Below are positions 17,280 through 26,050 of a stretch of 64,000 nt of DNA, piece by piece. The stretch is from assembly GCA_945898015.1 (NCBI GenBank), contig CAMDGM010000012.1, positions 1 through 64,000 on the forward strand, given 5' to 3'. Both the position numbers and the translations under genes were made by a program. Position 1 is the first letter of the stretch. Each line of letters starts with the position of its first letter. The notes beneath the pieces are model-generated. The model searched no databases, had not been told where the DNA came from, and saw only the letters and a list, made by a program, of their open reading frames with translations. Source of the stretch: PVC group bacterium. GTDB lineage: Bacteria > Verrucomicrobiota > Kiritimatiellia > CAIKKV01.

Positions 17280-18158
17280 ATGTACCTTACGGGATTTGCG
17301 GACGAAGCGGCGTCGACGATTGACGGTCAGATCAAGGCGACTCAGGAGCTGGGCTGGACGTTCATCGAGTCGCGCGGGGTGAACGACAAGAACATCCATG
17401 ATATCAGCGATGCGGAGTTTGATGTGGTATGCGAGAAGCTCGCGGTGTCGGGCGTTTCGATTAATTGCTTCGGCTCGGCTATTGCCAACTGGGCCAAGCC
17501 CATCACGGAGCCGTTCGACAGTTCCTTGGCGGAGGCCAAGCGGGCCATTCCGCGCATGCAACGACTGGGCACGAAGCTGGTGCGGATCATGAGCTTCGCG
17601 GTGTTGAAAGACCGGAAACCGGACGACCAGATGGAGGATGAGCGGTTCCGCCGGGTGCGGGAGCTGGTCCGGATGTTCGGGGATGCCGGGATCACGCCCG
17701 TGCATGAGAATTGCATGAATTACGGGGGCATGGGCTGGACCTACACCTTGAAGTTGATCGACCACGTGCCGGGACTCAAGCTGGTCTATGACACTGGAAA
17801 CCCGGTTTTTACGGATGATCGCAGCAAGCCAGAGCCGTATCCCAAGCAGTCGGCCTGGGAGTTTTACTCAAAAGTTTGCGAACATGTTGCGTATGTTCAC
17901 ATCAAGGACGGCATCTGGAATCCGGAGACTCAGAAAACCACTTACACGTTCCCGGGCGAGGGGCAGGGTGACGTGAAGAAAATCGTCAAGGATCTGGTGA
18001 AACGCGGGTACGCCGGCGGCATTTCAATGGAGCCGCACCTGGCGGTGGTTCACCATGAGCCGAAATCAGCGGCTTATGCCGAAAATCGATATAGCAACTA
18101 TGTGGAGTACGGTCAGCGTTTCGAAAAGCTGCTGGCTGAGGTGCGAAAAGAGTTGTAA
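17280..18158 (+). CDS. Sugar isomerase/epimerase, AP-endonuclease-2-like TIM barrel
   Basis: This 292-residue TIM barrel belongs to the xylose-isomerase-like family. Candidate metal ligands are visible at the expected strands: E in PVHENCMNYG, D in LVYDTGNP, H in YVHIKDG and E in ISMEPHLAV. Family members isomerise or epimerise sugars, sugar acids or inosose; the substrate cannot be told. It lies 10 bases after rsmA with its own strong site (AGGAG), so it is probably cotranscribed but functionally separate. It may relate to the dehydrogenase/URO-D island upstream. Confidence 0.85.
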   Translation: MYLTGFADEAASTIDGQIKATQELGWTFIESRGVNDKNIHDISDAEFDVVCEKLAVSGVSINCFGSAIANWAKPITEPFDSSLAEAKRAIPRMQRLGTKLVRIMSFAVLKDRKPDDQMEDERFRRVRELVRMFGDAGITPVHENCMNYGGMGWTYTLKLIDHVPGLKLVYDTGNPVFTDDRSKPEPYPKQSAWEFYSKVCEHVAYVHIKDGIWNPETQKTTYTFPGEGQGDVKKIVKDLVKRGYAGGISMEPHLAVVHHEPKSAAYAENRYSNYVEYGQRFEKLLAEVRKEL

Positions 18159-18199
18159 GGGGGGGGCGGTTGAGGTCGACGTTTTAACAAAGAGGTTTT

Positions 18200-19123
18200 A
18201 TGAAACGCTCTGTTGGGACGGCTTTTGGTTTGGTGTTGGCCCTTACCGCGTTTTCGGCCGCCGCCTCCATTCAACTCAATATTCCACCCCGGAAGCAGTG
18301 GGATAACAATCAGGGCTACTGCGGGGAGTGTTCCATCCAGCAGATCGCGCTTTACTTCGGGACCTACATCTCGCAATACCGCGCCCGGGAAATCATCGAT
18401 CCCACCCAACAGCAGGATGTTTGGGTGCCTGAGAATTCCGGGCCTATCTTCAAGGCCTTGCGCCTCAAGTGCGAAATATGGGATTCGACCCGGATGAAAC
18501 CCCAGTATAAGGCCTATCTGGTCTGGGCCAAAGGCCATTTGCAGCAGGGCCACCCGGTCATCATCGATGTGTTCGTTCAGGGGGGGGGCGATCTTACTTA
18601 TGACCACATCGTGCCGGCTACCGGATTCAGTTCGGTCGATGCAACCACCTATCATGCCAACGACCGGCTGATTTTCAACGACAATTACTGGGGACAGCCT
18701 TACAACCGTCTGTTCGGTTCAATGTATGACACCCGGGCTATGACCGGCAACGGGAACGTTTACGAGTATTGCATTCCTCGCGATGTGGACTACGGGTGCG
18801 CGGTGACGGGGGTCAAGGACAGTTCGGGCACGACAAAACCTGTGAGTTTGACCGTGGATCGGTGGAGCGAACCGAATATCTCCAAAGGGGCGAAGCCGGT
18901 GGTGATGACCGCCAAGGTTAAAGTGCGCGCTTTGACGGTTGGGACGTCCTATGCGTTGTTGCGTTATGATGACTACCACAAAGTTCCAATCGATCATTAT
19001 CTGACCAGTTCCTTCAGTAGGAAGACGGTGTTCAAGGCAACGGGCACCAGTCAGTCTTTTTCCGATCAGTTTATGTCGGACCGGGTTGTGATCTACCGCT
19101 GTGTTCCGGCCCTGGCGCAGTAG
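18200..19123 (+). CDS. Secreted papain-fold (C39/C1-like) cysteine protease-like protein
   Basis: This 307-residue exported protein has a signal peptide at 1-22 (SAAAS). The motif QGYCGEC at 38-44 matches the papain pattern Q-G-x-C-G-x-C, with Q38 as oxyanion-hole residue and C44 as nucleophile. YDHIVPATG (about 135) provides the histidine and FNDNYWGQP (about 160) the asparagine/tryptophan stretch. A beta-rich C-terminal half (about 205-307) has no known domain. A C39-like fold in which the N-terminal domain cleaves a peptide is likely. It stands alone, with no ABC-peptidase or bacteriocin gene attached, and the target is unknown. Confidence 0.7.
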   Translation: MKRSVGTAFGLVLALTAFSAAASIQLNIPPRKQWDNNQGYCGECSIQQIALYFGTYISQYRAREIIDPTQQQDVWVPENSGPIFKALRLKCEIWDSTRMKPQYKAYLVWAKGHLQQGHPVIIDVFVQGGGDLTYDHIVPATGFSSVDATTYHANDRLIFNDNYWGQPYNRLFGSMYDTRAMTGNGNVYEYCIPRDVDYGCAVTGVKDSSGTTKPVSLTVDRWSEPNISKGAKPVVMTAKVKVRALTVGTSYALLRYDDYHKVPIDHYLTSSFSRKTVFKATGTSQSFSDQFMSDRVVIYRCVPALAQ

Positions 19124-19235
19124 CAGACTGGGGACCCGTAGAGGTTGCACGGGACGCGTTGGCCAGGTCGGTTCTTTGTTGCGAAGTTCGTTTTTCCTCT
19201 GTATCCAGCCTTTCCGCCTATGCTAGTATCGCCAC

Positions 19236-20201
19236 ATGCAACAGGTGTTGAGATCATGTCGCGCACTGACGGTGCAGACGGCGGTGGAGATACTCCGCCA
19301 GCCGCTTCCGGTTCTGGTCACGACTCTGGCTGCAACCCTGGCCGCGCTCTTTCCGCTGGTGCTGTCGTTCCAGTTCGGCGAGGAGGGGCGCCTGGTTCGG
19401 GACGGCGTCCTGGCCCTGCATTTCACCCTCGGCGTCTATCTGGCCGCGGTGGCCGCTTCGGCCACCCTGGGCCGGGAAATTCAGTCGGGTTCCGGCGCGT
19501 TGGTCCTGAGCAAGGCGGTGAGCCATGAGCTCTTTTATTTCTCCAAATTTTTAGGGGTTGTTCTGGTGTTGGCTCTTTTCACGCTTTGCATCGGGCTTGC
19601 GGCGGTGCTCAGCACCCGGGTGGGGGTGGCCAATTATGTGGTCGATCCCCGGGCCGGAGGCCTGATCGGTATGGCGATTGCCTTCGCTTATCTCCTGGCC
19701 GGCGTGTTGAATTATTGGAAAGGCCGGCCGTTTTCATCTACCGCCCAGCTGCTGTTCGTGCTGGCGCTTCTGGTTTCCCTCGGGCTGGTGGCGGTTCAAC
19801 CGGGCGGATCGGATCCGGCTTCGTCACTCATGCAAACGGCCCTTCGCCTGGCCCCGGCGCTGGCGCTGGTGTTCATGGCGCTCGTTATGATGACTGCGAT
19901 CACGATGGCGCTGGCCGCGCGGTTGCCGGCGGTTCCCGTGGTTGTGCTCGCCGCCCTCGTTTTCCTGCTGGGCCTGATCAAGTCACCTCTTTTCGGCGAG
20001 GCGTCGGCGCGGGGAAATATCGCGGCGAGGCTGGCGTCCGTGCTGGCGCCGGACTGGCAGCATTTCTGGCTGGTGGACGCCCTGGCCGGCGGCGGGCGTA
20101 TTCCGATGGGTTACGTCGGGTGGGCGGGGCTTTATGCGGCCGCCTACACGGGCGGGATCCTGCTGGTGGGGATTGCCTTTTTCCGGGATCGGGACGTGTG
20201 A
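19236..20201 (+). CDS. ABC-2-type transporter permease
   Basis: This 321-residue integral membrane protein has about seven hydrophobic segments, at residues about 25-45, 65-85, 105-130, 145-165, 175-195, 215-235 and 290-315. It has the layout of ABC-2 permeases: a short cytosolic start, and GREIQSGSGALVLSKAV, typical of the family, after the second segment. It is the first gene of a three-gene set with an ATPase (20251) and a second membrane protein (21189), an exporter of unknown cargo. No ribosome-binding site is clear at the ATG. Confidence 0.82.
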   Translation: MQQVLRSCRALTVQTAVEILRQPLPVLVTTLAATLAALFPLVLSFQFGEEGRLVRDGVLALHFTLGVYLAAVAASATLGREIQSGSGALVLSKAVSHELFYFSKFLGVVLVLALFTLCIGLAAVLSTRVGVANYVVDPRAGGLIGMAIAFAYLLAGVLNYWKGRPFSSTAQLLFVLALLVSLGLVAVQPGGSDPASSLMQTALRLAPALALVFMALVMMTAITMALAARLPAVPVVVLAALVFLLGLIKSPLFGEASARGNIAARLASVLAPDWQHFWLVDALAGGGRIPMGYVGWAGLYAAAYTGGILLVGIAFFRDRDV

Positions 20202-20250
20202 CAACCGGCGCGGTTCGAAAAGCCGCGTCCCTTTACGAATGGGTGGAACG

Positions 20251-21180
20251 ATGAGCGCCATCATCCAGGCGGACGGATTGGAAAAAGTGTTTCGCGATTT
20301 CTGGCGGCGACCCCGTGTCCGGGCGGTTAAGGCCCTGACGTTTGAGGTGCATGCCGGCGAGGTGTTCGGCTTGCTTGGTCCCAACGGATCGGGCAAAAGC
20401 ACGACCATGAAAATGCTGCTCGGCCTGCTGCACCCCACGGCCGGCCGGTTGACGGTCCTGGGCGCCCCTCCCCGGGATGTGCGCGTCAAAAGCCGGATCG
20501 GGTATATGCCCGAGGAGTCGTCGCTGTATCCGTTTCTGACCGCTGAAGAGACTCTCGACTTTTTCGCCCGGCTGTTTCCGCTTACGGCTGCAGAGCGCCG
20601 CCGCCGGGTGGCGGAGTTGCTTGAGATGGCGGGCTTAACGCATGCCCGCCATCGCTTGGTGGGCGAGTTCTCCAAGGGCATGGCCCGGCGGATCTGCCTG
20701 GCCCAGGCGCTGATCAACGACCCCGATCTGATCCTGCTCGATGAGCCCACGTCGGGCCTGGATCCGGTCGGGTGCCGTCAAGTGAAGGATTGCATCCTGG
20801 CGCTGGCCGCGCGGGGAAAGACCATTGTGCTCTCTTCCCACCTTCTGGCGGATGTGGAAGATCTGTGTGGCCGGATTGCCATTCTTTACAATGGCGTGCT
20901 CTGTGCGCTGGGCGGGGTCCGCGACCTATTGGAGGAGCCGGAGCAGATGCAGATTTTTCTGCCGGCCCTGTCCGAGGATCGGCGCCTCCCGATTCTCGCC
21001 TGGCTCCGTGATCAAACCGGCGTCGAACCCCGCTGGGATCACCCCCGGCGGAATCTGGAGCGGTTTTTCCTGGAGACGGTCCGGGAGGCCAGGGGCCGGG
21101 TGCCCGATCAGACCGGGGTGCGGATTTCGGAGGAGATCCGGCTGGCGCCCTTCCTTTCCGGTTCGCGCGGGGAGACTTAG
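20251..21180 (+). CDS. ABC transporter ATP-binding protein
   Basis: This 309-residue ATPase powers the membrane proteins on either side. Walker A is GPNGSGKST (43-51), the signature is EFSKGMARRI, and Walker B runs into DLILLDEPTSGLDP, with the H-loop in IVLSSHLLADVE. The signature reads FSKGM, as in CcmA/NatA-type exporters, and a C-terminal extension of about 80 residues follows, also typical of that group. The ATG at 20251 is 49 bases after the permease; a longer in-frame start at 20134 lies inside the permease gene and was rejected. Confidence 0.95.
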   Translation: MSAIIQADGLEKVFRDFWRRPRVRAVKALTFEVHAGEVFGLLGPNGSGKSTTMKMLLGLLHPTAGRLTVLGAPPRDVRVKSRIGYMPEESSLYPFLTAEETLDFFARLFPLTAAERRRRVAELLEMAGLTHARHRLVGEFSKGMARRICLAQALINDPDLILLDEPTSGLDPVGCRQVKDCILALAARGKTIVLSSHLLADVEDLCGRIAILYNGVLCALGGVRDLLEEPEQMQIFLPALSEDRRLPILAWLRDQTGVEPRWDHPRRNLERFFLETVREARGRVPDQTGVRISEEIRLAPFLSGSRGET

Positions 21181-21188
21181 GACTGTTT

Positions 21189-22580
21189 ATGCGGAGCATC
21201 GCCGCCATTTTTCAACTCACGTTGCGCAGCCTGCTGCGATCCCGCTTCCTGTTGTGTGTGACGGTGCTCGCCCTGAGCGTGGTTATCCTGTTGCCCTTGA
21301 CCATTGAGGACGATGGCACGGTCAGCGGCCGCGTGCAGGTGCTGGTGCGGTATACGCTTGGCGCGGTGACATTTCTGCTGTCCGTGGGCACGCTTGGAAC
21401 GGGGCCAGGACTGGTGGCGGGCGAGCTGGAATCGCGGCGGCTCCAGCAGGTGCTGGTCAAGCCGGTCCGGTTCGGCCAGGTCTGGCTCGGGAAGTGGCTG
21501 GCCTTGGTGACGGTGAATGCGCTGATTCTGGGCGGCGCGGTGCTGCTGGCCCATGGCTTGATGCGGTGGACCCTGCGTGAAAGCCGGCTGACGGCTGGCC
21601 AGATTGAGGAATTGCACAGTAAAGTTAACGTGACCCGGGTGGCGCTCGCGCCGGAAGACGTTCTTCTTTCCGAGTCCGAAATCACGGCCAATATTGACGG
21701 GATGATCCGGAGTGGAACGCTTCATTCAGACGTGCCTGAAAGCGCGGCCCGGATGACGGCGGCTCAACGCATTCGATTTGAACGCAATGTGGTGCCGCCC
21801 GGCGGGACAAAGCGTTGGAGCTTTCCGGCGGTCAGGCCCGCGCCGGCTGATCGACCGTTTCTTCTGCGTGTGCAATTTCTTTCGTCGGCCAACGAGGAGA
21901 CTCGCGAAATGGAGGGGGAGTGGACGGTGGGGGAACCGGGTCGTGATCCGGCGTTCCGGTCGCGTGTCAGGCTGCGGGCATTTTTGCCGCAGGAACTGGT
22001 GATTCCGACAATGAATTTTCCGGCGGCGGTACCGTTGGAAGTGACCTTTCGGAACGTTGAGGCGGCGGCGCCCGCCACCGTGTTGTTTCATGTGGATCGG
22101 GGTGTCAGGCTGCTGGTTCCGGCGGGATCCTACGGGATGAACCTGTTCCGCGCGTATGGGTTGATCCTGTTCAAGCTTGCGCTTTTGGCCGCCGTTGGAA
22201 TTACGATGGGGTCGCTATTTTATACGCCGGTTGCCGTGTTTACGGGATTTTTTGTTCTGGTGTTGTTCGGGTTCAGCGGGTACATAGGGTGGGTTGCCGA
22301 GACGGGCGTTTTTTATGTGCCGCATGACCATGGCGCGCCTGAAATAGCGGTGTCCGGAAAAATCGTTCAGGCTCTGGACCTGGCGTTGAAGTCCGCGTAT
22401 CGAGGTGTCGACCGGATGCTGGCGCCTTTGCGCGATCTGGAGCCGATGGAGCGCGTGGCCGGCGGGGAGCGGATTTTATGGCGGGATGTGGGCCGCGGAC
22501 TTGGAATCATGGTCGGGGTGGGCTGCAGCCTGATGGCCGCCCTGGCCATCGGCGTATTTCGACGGCGCGAGATGGGGTAG
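21189..22580 (+). CDS. ABC-2-type membrane protein with large extracytoplasmic domain
   Basis: This 463-residue protein has two N-terminal transmembrane segments (about 15-35 and 50-70), another near 105-120, a soluble region of about 200 residues, and three segments near the end (about 320-375 and 430-455). The segment GPGLVAGELESRRLQQVLVK matches the cytoplasmic loop of ABC-2 permeases that sits before the third segment, and the soluble part may hold a beta domain. It lies eight bases after the ATPase gene, so the three genes form one ABC complex. Cargo is unknown. Confidence 0.8.
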   Translation: MRSIAAIFQLTLRSLLRSRFLLCVTVLALSVVILLPLTIEDDGTVSGRVQVLVRYTLGAVTFLLSVGTLGTGPGLVAGELESRRLQQVLVKPVRFGQVWLGKWLALVTVNALILGGAVLLAHGLMRWTLRESRLTAGQIEELHSKVNVTRVALAPEDVLLSESEITANIDGMIRSGTLHSDVPESAARMTAAQRIRFERNVVPPGGTKRWSFPAVRPAPADRPFLLRVQFLSSANEETREMEGEWTVGEPGRDPAFRSRVRLRAFLPQELVIPTMNFPAAVPLEVTFRNVEAAAPATVLFHVDRGVRLLVPAGSYGMNLFRAYGLILFKLALLAAVGITMGSLFYTPVAVFTGFFVLVLFGFSGYIGWVAETGVFYVPHDHGAPEIAVSGKIVQALDLALKSAYRGVDRMLAPLRDLEPMERVAGGERILWRDVGRGLGIMVGVGCSLMAALAIGVFRRREMG

Positions 22581-22616
22581 TCCGGCGCAGCAGGCGTCCG
22601 GGAAAAGGAGAGCGTG

Positions 22617-23579
22617 ATGAATCTATTGGGGATCGACATTGGCGGCACCAAGACGGCGGTGAGCTTGGGCGATGAGGCGGGGAACATCCTTTACTCCAAG
22701 CGCATGCCCACGCTTCACGATGTGGAAGCGTATCGGGAGGCATTGATTGGCCTATGCCGCGATGTGGTCAAGGAGGCCGGGCTGACGCTGAAGGATGTTG
22801 GGGCGGCCGGCATCTCCGCGCCGGGGCCGTTGTCTGTGCCCCTCGGCCTGTTGCTGGCTCCGGTCAACAATCCCACGTTTGTGGACATGCCGATTGTGCA
22901 GATCGTCCGGGACGGCCTCGGGTTGCCCGTCTATTTTAATAATGATGCCAACGCCGCCGTGCTGGCGGAGTGGTATTTCGGGGCCTATCGGGGCACGCCC
23001 AATCTCATCTATCTCACGTTCAGCACGGGCATGGGGGGCGGGGTGATCGTGAACGGACGCCTGCTTCAGGGGAATGCCGACGCGGCCGGTGAATTCGGCC
23101 ACATGGTGGTGGATTATAACGGTCCTCTGGAAAAGGGGAAGAAGCCGGGAACCTGGGAATCCTATGTGGGTGGGCGCGCTGTGGCGGAACGCATCAAGGC
23201 TCGAATCCGCGTGGAGGGAATTCGCACCGCGATCGTGGACAAGGCGGGCGGGAATATCGATGACATTTCCATGCGTGCCGTCACGGAAGCTTATCGCGCC
23301 GGCGATGCCTTTGCGCGCGAGGTGTGGGACGAGCTTCTGGAACGGCTGGCCCAGGGGTTGGGAATTGTAATCATGGCGTTTAATCCCGACGTGATTCTGC
23401 TGGGGACCATGGCGATCCGGGAACGGGACATCGTCATGCCCGAACTTGAAAAACGTCTTCCCGCTTATGGGTGGGACAATTCCCTGGCTGGATGTCGCAT
23501 TGACACCAGTTCGCTGGGCGACCGGATTGGCGAAATGGCTGGACTGGCCGTAGCCGTCTGCGGCGTCCGGGGCGTCTGA
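22617..23579 (+). CDS. ROK-family sugar kinase-like protein
   Basis: This 320-residue protein has the ATPase-superfamily phosphate-1 motif GIDIGGTKTAVS near the start, NNDANAAVLAEW, STGMGGGVIVNG and GEFGHMVVD, all typical of ROK glucokinase-like kinases. The usual zinc-binding CxCGxxGCxE stretch after GHM is absent; the sequence there is PLEKGKKPGTWESYVGG. It has no N-terminal helix-turn-helix, so it is a kinase and not a NagC-type repressor. ATG 22617 is preceded by AAGGAG; a GTG three bases earlier is possible. It may phosphorylate a sugar moved by other genes here. Confidence 0.87.
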   Translation: MNLLGIDIGGTKTAVSLGDEAGNILYSKRMPTLHDVEAYREALIGLCRDVVKEAGLTLKDVGAAGISAPGPLSVPLGLLLAPVNNPTFVDMPIVQIVRDGLGLPVYFNNDANAAVLAEWYFGAYRGTPNLIYLTFSTGMGGGVIVNGRLLQGNADAAGEFGHMVVDYNGPLEKGKKPGTWESYVGGRAVAERIKARIRVEGIRTAIVDKAGGNIDDISMRAVTEAYRAGDAFAREVWDELLERLAQGLGIVIMAFNPDVILLGTMAIRERDIVMPELEKRLPAYGWDNSLAGCRIDTSSLGDRIGEMAGLAVAVCGVRGV

Positions 23580-23584
23580 TCCTT

Positions 23585-25045
23585 ATGCCGTTCATCATTC
23601 AGGATTCTAACCTGCGACTAGCCGCGGAAACGGTCTGCCGGCTGGTCCGCGAATGCGGCGGCCGCGCCGTGTGGGTGGGCGGCTGCGTGCGCGACGCCCT
23701 TCTCGGCCTTCCCGTCACGGATGTGGATCTGGAGGTCTACGGCCTTTCCCCAGATGCGTTGCTGGCTGCGCTGGGCGCCCGGTTCAAGCTGGACCTGGTG
23801 GGCAAGTCGTTCGGTGTGATCAAGCTGCAGGGGGTGCCGGTGGACGTGTCAATTCCCCGGCGGGAATCCAAGGCCGGCCTGGGGCACAAGGGGTTTGAGG
23901 TGTTGTCCGACCCTGACCTGTCGCCGGTCGAGGCCGCCCGGCGCCGGGATTTCACGGTCAATGCGATCGCGTATGATCCGCAGGACGGAGCCGTGACGGA
24001 CCCCTTTGGCGGAGTGGCAGACTTGAACGCCCGTGTGTTGCGGCATGTCTCGGACCATTTTTCCGAGGACCCCCTGCGGGTGTTGCGGGGTATGCAGTTT
24101 GTGGCGCGCCTGGGATTGAGTCCGGCCCCTGAAACCGTGGCCTTGTGCCGGGACATCACGCCTGAGGGATTGCCCGGCGAGCGGGTCTTTGAGGAGTGGC
24201 GCAAGCTGATGCTCAAGGGCAAGGCGATCGGGGCGGGGCTCGATTTTCTGCGGGCTACGGGCTGGGTGCGCTATACGCCGGAACTGGAGGCGATGATCGG
24301 CTGTCCGCAGGAGCCGGAATGGCATCCGGAGGGGGACGTCTGGAAGCACACACTCCACAGCCTGGACGCCTTCGCGGGGGAACGGATTGGAAACAACGCG
24401 GAAGACCTGATTGTGGGTCTTGGTGTGTTGTGTCACGATTTTGGAAAACCGTTGACCACCCAGGTGGAAGCGGGCCGGATCCGGTCGCGTGGGCATTGCG
24501 AAGAGGGCGAGGCTCCGACGAGGGCCTTCCTGGAGCGGATGATGGCCCCTCCTGACCTGGTGGAGGAGGTGGTGCCCTTGGTGATTGAGCACCTGCGGCC
24601 GCACGAATTGTTCTCGAAAAAGGCCGGGGATAGCGCGGTGCGGCGTTTGGCGGTCCGGGTGGGGCGTATCGACCGACTGGTGCGCGTGGCGCGGGCGGAT
24701 CATTTTGGCCGGCCGCCGACGGCGCCGGACGGATATCCCGAGGGGAATTGGCTGCTTGAACGGGCCCGGGCGTTGGATGTTCAGGCCTGCGCACCCAAGC
24801 CACTGGTCATGGGCCGACACCTGATTGCAATGGGCCTGAAGCCGGGCCCCCCCTTCAAAAGGATTCTGGACGCCTGCTATCAGGCTCAGTTGGACGGCGC
24901 GTTCGGGGACGAGGCTGGAGGTCTTGAGTTTTGCCGGACCCGCGTCACCCGGATGGAGGCAAAAGGCGGCGCCCGCTTAAGGGGTGCAAAGGCCGTACCG
25001 CTTGAGGGCGGATTTCATGATGGCGGCAATCAGGGCCTGGAATGA
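23585..25045 (+). CDS. tRNA nucleotidyltransferase / poly(A) polymerase family protein
   Basis: This 486-residue enzyme belongs to class II nucleotidyltransferases, adding CCA or A to tRNA 3' ends or poly(A) to RNA. The catalytic strand and aspartates are in GGCVRDALLGLPVTDVDLEV, and RRRDFTVNAIAYDP is the family's signature at about 120. A C-terminal HD phosphohydrolase domain is visible (CHDFGKP at about 285). A CCA-adding enzyme is likely, though a poly(A) polymerase cannot be excluded. The last 69 bases overlap the convergent ATP-grasp gene at 24977. It starts five bases after the ROK gene. Confidence 0.9.
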   Translation: MPFIIQDSNLRLAAETVCRLVRECGGRAVWVGGCVRDALLGLPVTDVDLEVYGLSPDALLAALGARFKLDLVGKSFGVIKLQGVPVDVSIPRRESKAGLGHKGFEVLSDPDLSPVEAARRRDFTVNAIAYDPQDGAVTDPFGGVADLNARVLRHVSDHFSEDPLRVLRGMQFVARLGLSPAPETVALCRDITPEGLPGERVFEEWRKLMLKGKAIGAGLDFLRATGWVRYTPELEAMIGCPQEPEWHPEGDVWKHTLHSLDAFAGERIGNNAEDLIVGLGVLCHDFGKPLTTQVEAGRIRSRGHCEEGEAPTRAFLERMMAPPDLVEEVVPLVIEHLRPHELFSKKAGDSAVRRLAVRVGRIDRLVRVARADHFGRPPTAPDGYPEGNWLLERARALDVQACAPKPLVMGRHLIAMGLKPGPPFKRILDACYQAQLDGAFGDEAGGLEFCRTRVTRMEAKGGARLRGAKAVPLEGGFHDGGNQGLE

Positions 25046-25960
25046 AATGCCGTTCAGGCGGCAGAGGATGGGCAGGTCCGAGTGCACGGGATTGAGCCCT
25101 GCCAGAGGATTAACCTCGATGAAGGACGGCTTCCCTTTCGCATTGTAGCGGATGTCCACCCGGCCGGCGTCCGCGCAGCCTAAGGCGTTCCATGCGTGGA
25201 GGGCGAGATCGCCGCAGGCCTTGGCTACCCGGGGCGTGGCGAGGTTGTAATCCACCAGATTCTCGTAATTCTTCTTGGTCTTGTAGGAATAGATGGCATC
25301 CGTGCCGCCGCGATATCGGACGGCCATGACCCCGGCCACCCGCGCATCCTTGCCGGTTCCTATAATGCCGACCGTGTATTCATCGCCGGGCAGGTAGGTT
25401 TCCACGAGAACGGGCTGGTGGAATGAGCGCAGGAGCCGGCGGCAGACCTTGCGAAGCTGGTCGGCGTTGGCGATGCGGGAGGCATCGGTGATGCCCTTGC
25501 CCGTGCCCTCGGCGACTGGTTTGGCAAAGAGCGGATAGGGTAGGCGGACGGCGTCGATATCAGCAGGAGTGCGGACCTCGGCGAAGTCGGGAGTCGCCAC
25601 GCCGGAGGAACGCAGGACGCGCTTGGTCAGGGTCTTGTTCAGTGCGAGGGCGAGGATGAGGGAGTCGGAAAAGGTATAGGGGATATCGTAGACTTCGAGG
25701 ATGGCGGGGACCTGTGATTCACGGGTGACGCCTTGGATGCCTTCGGCGATGTTGAAGACGATGTCCCAGCGGTCTCCGGCGAGCACGCGCTTCATAAGGT
25801 TTTTGACGTGGCCGATGCGATCGACCTTGAAGCCCAGTTTGAGGAGGGCTCCCTCGATGCCGTCGATGGTGTCGGGCTTGTCGAGTTCGGCGGTTTCTTC
25901 CTCGCCGTAACCGAGCGCCAGGTATTCATCCCGCAAATCGTAAGTCAGGCCGACTTTCAT
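24977..25960 (-). CDS. ATP-grasp ligase, D-Ala-D-Ala ligase-like
   Basis: This 327-residue ATP-grasp protein has the C-terminal catalytic pattern of D-alanine-D-alanine ligases: a substrate-loop segment VETYLPGDEYTVGIIG, RVDIRYNAKGKP and the metal-binding FIEVNPLAGLNP. The N-terminal portion MKVGLTYDLRDEYLALGYG resembles the ligase N-domain only loosely, so it may join a different amino acid or peptide. It has its own promoter and an AAGGA site before ATG 25960. It overlaps the tRNA nucleotidyltransferase tail-to-tail and follows a second ATP-grasp gene by 90 bases. A role outside cell-wall synthesis is possible. Confidence 0.82.
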   Translation of the reverse strand: MKVGLTYDLRDEYLALGYGEEETAELDKPDTIDGIEGALLKLGFKVDRIGHVKNLMKRVLAGDRWDIVFNIAEGIQGVTRESQVPAILEVYDIPYTFSDSLILALALNKTLTKRVLRSSGVATPDFAEVRTPADIDAVRLPYPLFAKPVAEGTGKGITDASRIANADQLRKVCRRLLRSFHQPVLVETYLPGDEYTVGIIGTGKDARVAGVMAVRYRGGTDAIYSYKTKKNYENLVDYNLATPRVAKACGDLALHAWNALGCADAGRVDIRYNAKGKPSFIEVNPLAGLNPVHSDLPILCRLNGISFQALIAAIMKSALKRYGLCTP

Positions 25961-25991
25961 GAGCTTCCTTGGGTCAAGTTGGATGAAAGTA

Positions 25992-26020
25992 GTTGTAACG
26001 GTTCCGGGAGCGGGAGTCAA
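25992..26020 (-). promoter_or_regulatory. Sigma70-type promoter for the ATP-grasp gene at 25960
   Basis: On the minus strand TTGACT (26015-26020), a 17-base spacer, then TACAAC (25992-25997). The ATG is 31 bases downstream. This gives the second ligase a transcript of its own. Confidence 0.55.
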
Positions 26021-26050
26021 CGCTGTTGAGAGTCGGGGGGGGCTGGCGCC

